Position numbers and translations under genes: made by a program. Positions 42,028 through 51,649 of a DNA stretch of 64,000 nucleotides are shown here, in pieces; position 1 is the stretch's first letter; every line of letters starts with the position of its first letter. Source of the DNA: Simmondsia chinensis (lineage: Eukaryota > Streptophyta > Magnoliopsida > Caryophyllales > Simmondsiaceae); contig JAGTTD010000003.1 of NCBI GenBank assembly GCA_018398585.1, positions 12,017,637 to 12,081,636 of the forward strand, read 5' to 3'. Under the pieces are notes generated by a model. That model saw only the letters and a program-made list of their open reading frames with translations. It was not told the DNA's origin and searched no databases.

Positions 42028-45000
42028 TTATACGTAATCGCAGTTTGTATTATCATAATCCGAGTCATCTTCTTCATCCTCCTCTTCTTCATCCTCATCC
42101 TCATCCTCCTCCTCTTCTTCGTCCTCATCCTCCTCTTCTTCATTTTCATCATCCTCTTCCTCCTCTTGCTCATCATTCATAAGTGAACCATCAAATATGT
42201 TTGTCATTTCAATGGCCATTTCAGGAACCTCATCTCTAGCCAAACTAACTTCATCATGACTAGAATGCATTTCGGAATCATGTACATCTAAATCAGAAGG
42301 GTCTTGGACATTGGTCTCTATCCCTAAAGCAATATCATAGAGCTCTCTTCGAACATACTTGATAACATAGTCCAAAAATTCATTAACACAGTCCTGGACA
42401 TAGTATACTTGTTGCACTTGAGATGCTAAAACATATGGTTCATCCCTGGACCACAACTTATTGAAATTAACACAAGTAAGCCCATGTTCATCATTCTCTA
42501 CTTGGTACCAGTCACACCGAAATAGTACAACACTGAATTGAGCATAATAATCTATTTCAAAGATTTCTTGTACTGCTCCATAGTAAGTTACCGTATCGGT
42601 AATAGGTTTACTATCCCTAGAACTAGTGAAACTCGAGGTCAAAGCAGCGAGGCTAACTCCACTATTTTGAGTTTTGCATCTTGCATCACGTTCTGTAGTA
42701 TGAAACCTATACCCATTGATGAAATAGCCACTATATCTCTTTGCCACTCGATTTGGACCATCACCTAAATACCGAATGTAGCTTGGTACCATATCCTTAT
42801 TTACCCTGTCCTTGAACCATGATTCGAAATCATTTCTGTGTGCTCGAGCTTGACTCCATTTGGTGGTTTTGAATCTTCCATTCTTTTGGTTATGTACCAG
42901 TTGATAGTGCTTACTGCATAAATAAGGTATTTTACAATTATTTTACATAATTAAGGGCCATATGGTTATAAGAAAAATTTTGAAACTATCCAACCTGATG
43001 TACTTCTCAACCAACTCATCGCCAGAATTGAATAAGGCACATTTGTGTGCCATACTACGAACACGAGCGTCTAAAATGATTGATTTACCTTTTCCTCTCT
43101 TCTTTCCCCCAACAGGATGGCCTACTGTTGGGAAAATAGGTGATGAAGCATCATTATTAGATGCCATCTCAAACTCTCCAGATTTCTTGTTAAATTTGCT
43201 CGTAGCCCTATTGCTCATGTACCTTGAGCAAAAGATCAAACATTCATCAGCCAAGTAACCCTCTGCTATGGAGCCTTCTGGCCTACATTTGTTACGTACA
43301 TATGACTTCAAATTGCCAAGTTTTCTCTTTGCACTAAACATCCACCGACAATGAACAAGTCTACCGAGCCGTATTTCATTCACCAAATGTATGGGTAAAT
43401 GCACCATTATGTCAAAGAAAGCTAGTAAAAAGAATATTTCAAATTCACATGATATCTCCCTTATCTCTTTCTCCATATGATCAAGATTTTCGGACTTTAT
43501 AACTTTGTTGCATAAGCCCCTAAAGAAAGCAGCCAATCTCATGATGGAAAGTGCAATGGGTTTTTGCAATGACTTTCTCACTGCAACCTGAAGCAGATCC
43601 TGCATAATTACATGAGCATCATGACTCTTATATCCCGAAATCTTCCTACCATCAAGCTCCACACATCATCCTATGTTTGATGCATAAACATACGGCAATT
43701 TTGCATATTTCAGCACAGAGCAAAACATGTCTTTCTCCTTCGTTTTCATTGAGTAGCAAGCAGGGTTGAACATCACATGCTGACCATCTACAGAAATCTT
43801 TGGTTGAAGCTCACTTTTTATCCCCATTTGTTGGAGGTCAAATCGAGCATTGGGATGATCCTTTGTCTTTCCAGGAATGCCTAACAAGGTGCCAAGTATG
43901 CTATCGGTGATATTTTTCTCAATGAGCATGACTTCTAGATTGTGACGAATGGAATTGTGCTCCCAATATGGTAAATCAAAGAAAATGGATCTTTTCTTCC
44001 AAGGGCTAGTTACACTTTGTTGTTTCTGATGATGGTAGCACTTCGCCTTCTTTTTTTTTTTCACCGTCTTATTCTTCTTTTTACTCGTTTTTGGTGCTTG
44101 ATTCTTCTTTCCGTACACATGATTCAAAGTAGACATTTCCTCTAAAACTTCACTTCCTCCCAACACAGTAGGTGCTATTCCATGCTCTGATTTGCCATTA
44201 AATGTCGTTGTGTTACTTCTCCACGGATGGTTTCGCTCCAAAAACCTCCGATGCCCCTGAAAGCACACTTTTTTACTATGAGGCAACCATTCGGAAGAAG
44301 TGTTGTAATTGCAACAAGGGCATGCTAGGTACCCTTTTGTAGACCACCCGGACAACATTGCATAAGCTGGAAAGTCGTTAATGGTCCACATCAAAGCAGC
44401 ATGCATTTGGAAGGATTGTTTACCATATGCATCATAAGTTCTCAAACCATCCTTCCATAGATCTTTTAATTCATCAATCAATGGCTGCAGATACACATCC
44501 ATATCATTTCTAGGAGATTTCGGACCTTGAATAAGCAATGACAAAATGAAATATTCATCCTTCATACAAATCCATGAAGGCATATTATAGTTTACCAACA
44601 TTATTGGCCATGTGCTGTAGCGAAAACTCATTGTTCGAAATGGATTGAACCCATCACTCACCAACCCCAGCCTAACATTGCGAGGCTTTGCTGCAAATTT
44701 CGGATGTAAGGAATCGAAGTCCTTCCATGCTTTTCCATCCGCCGCATGTCTTAAATTTCCATCTTAATGCCCTCATTGTGATGCCATTGCATGATCTCGG
44801 CTGTTTCCACACAGAGATACAACCTTTGAAGCCTATGCTTTATAGGGAAATGCCCCAAAACCTTGGCAAGAATCTTACTAGGGTTTGTAGCTTCATGGTT
44901 ATTCTCTTTGCCTAACACCTTCTCCTCTTCTTTCCACCTAGAAGCACCACAAACATAACAAGATGTAGCCTCTTCATACTCTTTCCAGTAAAGCATACAA

Positions 45001-45657
45001 TCATTTCGACATGCATGTATCCTGTTGTAATGAAGTCCCAAATCTTTAACTATATTTCTCGCTTCGCTGAATGATTGAAGAAACTCGGCATTAGGAAGAA
45101 ATTCCTTCAAAAATTCTAGGAGATCACCAAATGCCACATTACTCAAACCATGTTGACACTTGAAAAGATACAGTCTGATCGTAAATGACAATCTAGAAAA
45201 GTTCTCACAACCCGGGAAAAGCTCAATCTTCCCTTCTTCTAATAATCTATAAAATAGCGTCTTGTGTCATCTCATCAGTGACCTCGTGTGACAAATCACA
45301 ACCATCAGCCACATGCATAAATGTGTCATGTAATAATCCCTCAACATTATCATGGCTAGAAGACTCATCATCACCGTTATTTATGTCATCCACACTCAAT
45401 GAAGACCTCTCCCCATGATAATAATTATCATAATGAGGGACAAATCCATCGGCAATTAAATGATCATACAATTCTTCTCTAGTTCCCCTAAATCTAAACA
45501 CACAATGATTACAAGGGCATTGTAATTGTTTTCTATTGCCTTTGCCTTTAGCCTTGGTTGCAAATTGTTCAGTAAGAAAGTCATTCAACCACAAATCAAA
45601 TTCCTCAGTCCACCGAGGTATGTACATCCAACTTGTATCTCCCTCTTCCATATTCAC
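42028..45657 (-). pseudogene. TNP2 transposase of CACTA element, decayed
   Basis: Minus-strand exons in order: 45657-45247, transposase-associated N-terminus (SWMYIPRWTEEFDLWLNDFL, CPCNHC); 45191-44751, TNP2 start (SRWKEEEK and CYVCGAS); 44664-43666, transposase core (SDGFNPFRTM, YTTWP-like box, KDLWKDGLRTYDAYGKQSF, AMLSGWSTKGYLACPCC); 43662-42943, the DUF4218-type region (SHDAHVIMQDLLQVAVRKSL, MVHLPIHLVNEIRLG, GSIAEGYLADECLIFCSRY); and about 42920-42028, the DUF4216-type region (VAKRYSGYFINGYRFHT, CDWYQVE) ending in a long Glu/Asp tail. Breaks: a frameshift at about 44757 and an in-frame TGA at 43663-43665 (Arg in relatives). TNP2 cuts the element ends. Confidence 0.88.
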
Positions 45658-45767
45658 AGCTTAAGACAAAAAAAAGAAGGGACAAAATAAGTAAGCTTAA
45701 TCTGAAAATGGGTTAGCATTCAATCCACATACAAATTACATCCAACTTGTATCTCCCTCTTCCATAT
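45624..45767. repeat. 30-bp exact direct repeat at TNP2 start
   Basis: The 30 bases at 45624-45653, which cover the TNP2 start region (MEEGDTSWM codons, minus strand), are repeated exactly at 45738-45767, next to the invading LTR-element fragment. Confidence 0.9.
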
Positions 45768-46070
45768 CCATTAGTAGTAATATGTCATGATTCGAGAAGA
45801 TGGAACACATGGAATTTAGTACTAATAAGTGAAGATTATAATGAAGTTTGTAAAAAGTTGTAAAAGAGAAGTTTAATTCATTAGAATAGTGCAATAAGTT
45901 CAATAGCCGTTAATGAATAGGTGAAGAGAGGGTTTCAGTTAGTACTGGAGGGATGGTTAGTTGGAGTTGTTGAAGTGTCTAGGTGAAGTGTTCTATTAGA
46001 TATTAGTGGTGTATGATTAATTATAAACCGTGTATGATAGGTTTTAATGGTATAAAATCAACTTGTATAG

Positions 46071-46445
46071 GTGTTTAGAAACATTTATGACTATTGTTGT
46101 AGAATGGATATTAAATTCCTCATTCCTTGTGAGAAAATTGGAGAATCAAGAGAAGTTTCTTCTTCAAGTCACCCTTGGGAGCAAATGGATGGTGATGCGC
46201 ATCGTGAGGAGAAGCTTGGTCAAGAGGATGGTTTGGATGAAGAGGTTGTTATGCCAATGGATGACAAAGATTCTGTCCAGTTACATAGTTTGCAAACACA
46301 TGAGATTGATTTGGGATCTTGTGATATTGAAGCAAGAGTTGAGCAGGAAAATTACATTGCAATGCCTCTCAAGTCAGATAAGGACTTGCTTTTACAAGTT
46401 CCTGAGTTTTATGTGAAGGCTGCAACCATAACTTTTGCAAAATAG
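46071..46445 (+). CDS. Unrecognised acidic ORF, 124 aa, in gypsy fragment
   Basis: Starts MFRNIYDYCC. Rich in Asp, Glu and Gln, with EEKLGQEDGLDEEVVM and VEQENYIAMPLKSDKDLL. After TAG at 46443 the frame continues readable to 46607. No domain is recognised. It precedes the duplicated-domain ORF and is probably the N-terminal part of the same ancestral protein. Not likely functional. Confidence 0.35.
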   Translation: MFRNIYDYCCRMDIKFLIPCEKIGESREVSSSSHPWEQMDGDAHREEKLGQEDGLDEEVVMPMDDKDSVQLHSLQTHEIDLGSCDIEARVEQENYIAMPLKSDKDLLLQVPEFYVKAATITFAK

Positions 46446-46612
46446 TATGCCAATGATAAACAATGCAGTGTGGAACAACATAAATTGGATTCCATGGTCG
46501 TTGGGGAGTTCATTGTAGCAGGTTTGTCTTCAACTCAGTTTGAAATGGAGTCAATGAAAGCTGTTAAAATAGATTGTGTGCCACTGAAAATTGCAACAAA
46601 GCAATCATAAGT

Positions 46613-47811
46613 GAATATTGAAGTTATAAGTAGTAGGTTGTTATGGTTGCTGTGGCTATTGCAAGTAGTAGGTTGTTATGGTTGCTGTGGCTATTGCGGC
46701 CTCACATTGAAACCACGTTGGCAATTAACATTGGTCTCAAGAAGTGCTTTGCAAGCAAAGGGTTACGAGCCTTGATTAAGCAAATTTTAGTCTATCATGG
46801 AAGACCTCCAGATTCTCTACTTCTCCAATCAAGCAAAGTGCTTCTGGACAAGCACAAGATGTTCAAGAATAGAAATGCAAAGCAGCCTAAGAGGATGTTG
46901 TGGTCAATAGTTAGATTTGGGGCACATCCTTGGATCAAAAGAGTAACCAAGAAGGCTAAGATGAGGGGGTATGTAACAGCAGTGCAAGAAGTTCAAGCTG
47001 AAATTGACGATTTTACATAAGGAATTGGATCAAAGACTCCAATTTCAGGTAGGAGCAAGGACCCTCTCCAGTGTTGGCAAATCAAGTTGCATTCAAACTT
47101 CAAAAATAATGGTGTCAATAGGGAAAATAACGCTTGTAGAAGATCTAAAAGGATATCTAGGGTGAACCAAGGCATGAAGATGATGGAGTTTGCAAGACGG
47201 AAAGAACTACAACCTAAGTTGGAGGTTTTGAATCGAGTTGTGGAGATCCATCCAGCAGATGATCTTGAAGCTCAAGCGAAAAGCACCAGAGAGATATTTA
47301 ACATGACACATCAAAATGGAATGAGACCCTTTGATCCAGGGCAGAAAGCATTAAAGGTTCATTGGGCACTAGCACCGCCATCACCACAGGACACTGAGCT
47401 CGAAGTGGTGAAAAATGATATTGACAATGTTGAATTCAATGGGAATTTAGTAGTTGCAACTGCGCTTCATGACATTAACATCACTCTAAGCCTTGAGATT
47501 CAAAAACTGGTTGGTTGGCCTGCATTCAGAGGCTTGATTCTACAGATGAGATACCTCCAATGCTCATCGAGCTCATAAGTAACAGGCCCTTGCAGTTGAA
47601 GATGAAGTTACAGCCTGATTTTGAGACCGCGCTAGCAATACACCTTCATCCCAAAAGGTGTTTTATATGCATAGAATTAAGGGTTTGGATCAAGTGCATC
47701 TTGGTCTACGCAAGGGAACCTCTTGATTTCCTACTACTCAAGTTTAATAGAGGAGTTCTCGACAAGTCTCTCATGCTTAAGAAGACGAATTTGGAACTAC
47801 AATATTATTAG
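46613..47811 (+). pseudogene. ORF with a twice-repeated ~75-residue domain, in gypsy fragment
   Basis: The frame 46643-47020 continues past one TAA to 47578, then shifts into 47515-47811. Its first part (ETTLAINIGLKKCFASKGL, ILVYHGRPPDSLLLQ, VLLDKHKMFKNRN) and last part (ETALAIHLHPKRCFICIEL, ILVYAREPLDFLLLK, GVLDKSLMLKKTN) are clear internal repeats about 0.95 kb apart, each preceded by an I-E-[VL]-I-S-[SN]-R motif. The middle is basic. I do not recognise the domain in Gag, protease, RT or integrase. A 35-bp tandem duplication (46628-46662, 46663-46697) breaks the frame at the first repeat. Confidence 0.55.
46628..46697. repeat. 35-bp tandem duplication
   Basis: AAGTAGTAGGTTGTTATGGT and the 15 bases after it occur twice in direct succession and identically. 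The length is not a multiple of three, so it shifts the reading frame of the ORF it lies in. Confidence 0.9.
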
Positions 47812-48020
47812 GCTTCTGTGTGTCTCAATTACAAGTCCTTGTTGTTGGGCTACATTCGTTGCTTTAAAAGGATAATCCAGGAAGTTATGGGTTACTCAGC
47901 TACTTATCAAATGGAAGGACCATGCCATTGAAGATGCCACTTGGGAGAACTCTTACGAGTTACATCTTCATTATCCTACCTTCTTCCTTGAGGACAAGGA
48001 CGTTCTCATCCGGGGAGTAT

Positions 48021-48235
48021 TGATACGTACAATAATAATACTTGTAATAACCTTTAGTAACGGGTTAGTAGTATAAATAGAAAGGGGTGTAATCAATTAG
48101 CAACTAATGATGAAAACTACTCCCTTCTCATCTCTCTCTCTTTTCTCATCCCCTTCTTCTAATTCTTTCTCTCATCTAACTCTCTTTCTTAACCCTAAAC
48201 CTATTCTCTAGGTTACACCCTAAACTGGTGTAACA
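48021..48235 (+). repeat. Gypsy 3' LTR (215 bp) inside CACTA
   Basis: Begins TGATACGTACAATAATA, has AGTATAAATAGAAAG as promoter and a CTCATC-rich leader, and ends CTGGTGTAACA. It is related to the gypsy-4 LTRs (GTTACACC...GTGTAACA ending) but distinct. No matching left LTR was found. Confidence 0.75.
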
Positions 48236-48700
48236 CATGTATACAAGCACTAGATTATTTTTTTCAATAACTTCTCCTGTCAAAATGACACTTTGAAATA
48301 TAAGCCAATAAAGTCTTGGTTTAGTGACAAAATCGCATCCAAAGTTGAGAATACATATAAGAGGTCATAAGTTTAAGTTTCATTACTATAAACCCCACTT
48401 TACAATCGATAATGTCATTCAAAAATGTGTTTGGGGTTAACTCTAAAGTTTGAACTAAAACAACAGATAACTAAAATGACAAAATCCTATCATTATAAAA
48501 CCCTACTTAAACAATAGAGAACTAAATTGACAAATTTCTAATGTCAATAGCAACATCAACAACCATGTATATTTAATCACACATTATCACCAGTAAAAGT
48601 AACGCCAAAATTAATGTGTCTTTAAACTAATAAACCCTAACATATAAGAAATTAGGCATTCAAAAAGCAATGTCAACATATTAATGTTCTATTTAGGTGA
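48236..48700. other. CACTA interior, no gene seen
   Basis: AT-rich, probably the first intron or leader region upstream of TNP2 on the minus strand. Confidence 0.4.
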
Positions 48701-48701
48701 T

Positions 48702-49016
48702 TTACCTTGTAGAACCTCGAATCAGATCGGTGAGCAGGACAGTTGTCGGTGAGCAACGATTTCGCGCGAGGAGAGAGAGACGTAAGCAGAGAGGCGGGGT
48801 ATTAGGGCTTTCGAGAGAGAGATGAGCAGAAAGAGACGAGCAGGGGGGGGTAGAGGCGGGAGATGAGGAGAGAGAGACGAGCAGCGGCAGGTCGAGCGGG
48901 TGATGAGTTGGGGTAGAGGCGGGAGATAAGGGGAGAGAGAGAGGACACAGCTGCACGAGGGGGGGGGGGGGGGGGGGGGGGGGAGGGGAGGTCTGTGCTT
49001 GTGATGGCTTATACAT
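48702..49016 (-). other. Proline/serine-rich GA-tract frame, possible untranslated first exon of CACTA transcript
   Basis: A 104-residue minus frame made of GAGAGA/GGCGGG-type repeats on the plus strand. Its left end reads TTCTACAAGGTAAATC on the minus strand, a plausible splice donor. A similar GA-rich stretch lies at 49440-49510. It is more likely a leader exon than a protein gene. Confidence 0.35.
48959..48983. repeat. Homopolymer G25 (C25 on the minus strand)
   Basis: 25 consecutive G upstream of the TNP2 gene, inside the GA-rich leader. Confidence 0.9.
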
Positions 49017-50209
49017 ATATATATTTTTTTTATTTAGGTAAAATTAATATTAATACAATGAGGTGTAATACATAATGAAATAATTTTTTGGTTTAAAAAT
49101 TAAAATTATTTATATTTTAGTATTTGATATTTTTAGAAAATAATAAAAATGATTTTGATCTTTTTAAATTATCAAAAGGGTTCTAAGTTTTTGTAGTATT
49201 AATAAAAAGTTTCAAGTTATTGTTGTATTAATATAACTCCTCTCTAACATGGTGCCTTCATATTGTACTTACTGATCATACTAAATAAAGATTTTCTAGG
49301 CTCCTATCATTTGAATACTCGATGTGGACCAACTTTTCAACCATTGAGTAACCAGTTCTCATCTCCTTTGCAACTTGTTGCTCACGGATGTCTTTTTTTT
49401 TCCTAATAAGTAGCGAGCAAAACTCACGATACAAAAACTATTTGCTTTGGGTAGAGGGGGGGTTAGGGTTGAGGCAAGAGATGAGGAGAGAGAGATGCGG
49501 GATGTTTGCTTTGGGTTTTTACTGATTTTGTTTTGAATTAAAAGCTGTTTTTTTAACATAATTAATTACTTTTCTTTAAGTAATATAAACGAAATTTATA
49601 TTTGAGTATGTAAAGAAAATAATTATCAAGTATAATTAAAACGAGTCAAGTTAATAATGCAACACCGAGTTAATTATTAAACTAATTAACTCATACTCAT
49701 TTATACACCAAGTTTTAATTGATAGCTCTAACTCAAATTAGGATATAGATGGGGGAGAGAACAGGTCGAAGTAAAAAGAACATCTAAAATTAAGGGGAAA
49801 AATACTTTAAAAGTATGGGATAAGCAACATTCCCAGTGCCACAAGGACTTCCGCCTAAGTAGGGTCTAAGGGGATAGATGTTCGCAATCTTTCCCCTTCA
49901 GGGTGCTACCCAGAAGAAAGGTTGTTTCCGAGTACACCCAACCTGAGGAGTGAGGACTTCCAAGGAGGACTTCCATGACAACTGATATTTCTCATGATAA
50001 TAATATTACTATACCATTTACGATGGTTTTTATTATCTATCTTGACAAGTCATCGGAAATAAGCAAATTATGCAGTTATATTTAGTTGTTTCATGAAGTT
50101 CATGAACTAAAAAATCATTACACCATATTTAAATATACTAATATTTAATTTACCTACAAATTTTAAACGCAATATTATTGGTTACCTTGTGAATAAAACA
50201 AAATTTTTT
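49017..50209. other. CACTA 5' region, no gene seen
   Basis: AT-rich except for the GA-rich stretch at 49440-49510. A CCCACCTAAGTAGGG-like run of short GGGG/CCTT words occurs at 49840-49970. Confidence 0.45.
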
Positions 50210-50640
50210 GGACTTTATACAACGGTTTTGTAAAACAGTTGCATATGACTAAGCTTATGCAACGGTTTTAAAACCACTGCATAAAATGTTAAAACCGCTG
50301 CATAATGGGGACCTAATGCAACGGTTTTAAAACTGCTGCATAATCTAATCAAAACCGCCGCATAATGGGGATCTAATGCAGCGATTTTTAAACCGCTGCA
50401 TAATCTAGTCAAAACAGCCGCATAAAAGGGAACCTAATGCAACGGTTTAAAACCGCTGCATAAAATTATAAAAACCGCTGCATAATAGGGTCCTAATGCA
50501 ACGGTTTAAAACTGCTGCATAAAATGGTAAAAACCGCTGCATAAAAGGGGCCTAATGCAACGGTTTATAAACCGCTGCATATATATCATGTAATGCACCG
50601 GTTTTATAAACGTTGCAAAACCGCTGCTTATGTCCAATTG
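50210..50640. repeat. CACTA right subterminal repeat array
   Basis: About nine pairs of facing motifs, AATGCAACGGTTT followed after a few bases by AAACCGCTGCATAA, giving short palindromes of about 30 bp spaced 55-60 bp apart. It has the same core as the left array but a different arrangement. Confidence 0.9.
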
Positions 50641-50780
50641 TGTAGTAGTGTCATTAAAAGATTCATAGTGAGTCACAAAAGTGTGAGAAAATGCATGGTT
50701 GGGGCTAAGCTCCGGCCATCTTGTGGGTATAATTATGCTATGTTTCAAGCAACATATATGGTAAAAAATATTTAATTCAG

Positions 50781-51165
50781 GGTTATTTATGTCAAAGGTC
50801 TTTATACTTAATCCATTGTGTTATTTTAGTCCTTATACTTTATATTATGTCAATTTAGTCCCTCTACTATTTATATTATGTCAATTTGGTCGTTAGAGTA
50901 AATTTATGTTAAGCTATTAATGAAGTTTTTAGTGGTTCAACCATGAGTAGGGTTAAATTGACTTAATAGGTGAATTTTTAGTGGGTCGCTTGTATCTAAC
51001 ATGATTGTGTTGTTAGAAATTATATAATTAATTTAACTTCAATTTGATAATAAGAACTACATTGACGCAATATGGATAGTAGGGGGACCAAATTGACACA
51101 ATTAAAAGTACAAGGACTAGATTGAACAAGTGACAAAGTATGGGGACCTTTTGAGTAAATAACGC
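50781..51165. mobile_element. MITE with ~90-bp imperfect terminal inverted repeats
   Basis: Left end GGTTATTTATGTCAAAGGTC; the right end read in reverse complement is GCGTTATTTACTCAAAAGGT. Inward both sides share ATACTT, TAGTCCTT-TACTTT and TGTCAATTT-GTCCC-CTACTA. No ORF. It interrupts copia RT sequence, which resumes at about 51166. Confidence 0.7.
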
Positions 51166-51640
51166 TTGAATTTGTGACCGATGCTGATGTTATGATTTGT
51201 CTATATGTTAATAATTTGTCAATCTTTGGAATCAATCTATGTATTATTGATTGAACTAAGAATTTTGTTGAAAAACGTCTTTGTTGTGAAAGACATATGG
51301 GTGAAGTGAAGGTTATATTATAGTGTCAAAAAAAAAAAAAAAAAGAAAAGTGAAGGTTATATTATGGTCAAAAGTATCTAGAATTAGTGATAATATATTT
51401 GTTGTACTACATTGAAAAATTTGTTGAGGACAAAAAATCAATATTTTTTATTCTTTTCTTGTTATACTCTATTAGATCCACATGTCTATCTCTACCCGAA
51501 TGATAATGATGCTAATATTATTAATTAAAGTGAGTATGTAAGAATAATCGGCGGTTTAAGATACGTGACTAAGACTACGAGACCTGACATTGCATACACT
51601 ATTACTGGTATGTTTTGTCTAGAGCACATGTATAGCAGAT
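51166..51640 (+). pseudogene. Ty1/copia RT/RNase H remnant
   Basis: The plus strand reads DVMICLYVNNLSIFG, TKNFVEKRL and GEVKVIL, then after a 27-bp retroposed interruption SEYVRIIGGLRYVTKTTRPDIAYTITGMF. These are the RT catalytic region (the usual Y-V-D-D is YVNN here) and the conserved segment just before RNase H. Several stops. The host copia element has no recognisable LTRs in the window. Confidence 0.75.
51322..51348 (+). mobile_element. Retroposed insertion of little more than a poly(A) tail
   Basis: 27 bases (AGTGTC, then A17, G, A3) flanked by a perfect 17-bp direct repeat, AGTGAAGGTTATATTAT (51305-51321 and 51349-51365). That is the signature of target-primed reverse transcription that stopped almost at once, splitting the copia RT remnant. 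Confidence 0.8.
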
Positions 51641-51649
51641 GAAGCCAAT

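Larger units (their letters stand above)
45780..48235 (+). mobile_element. Gypsy-type element fragment with unrecognised ORFs, inside CACTA
   Basis: The 3' end is clear: a chromodomain-like KLWVTQLLIKWKDHAIEDAT stretch (47883-48020, sharing LLVKWKDHEVEEATWE with gypsy-4), a short polypurine tract (CCGGGGAGTAT), then an LTR at 48021-48235. The 5' LTR, gag, RT and integrase are not seen. Instead the interior holds plus-strand frames with no Pol motifs. It is either a 5'-truncated element or a non-autonomous one. Confidence 0.6.
36221..50650 (-). mobile_element. CACTA (En/Spm) DNA transposon, 14.4 kb
   Basis: The left end CACTACTACA and the right end TGTAGTAGTG are exact inverted termini. The next about 20 bases are imperfectly inverted as well (TATTAGGTCATA against CAATTGGACATA). 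Both ends carry arrays of a TGCAACGGTT motif. Inside, on the minus strand, lie TNP2 (42028-45657) and a TNP1-like gene (about 37880-41720), in that transcriptional order. The flanking trinucleotides are CCA and TCA, a near match to the 3-bp duplication expected. LTR-element pieces have inserted in it, and both genes are broken. Confidence 0.93.
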
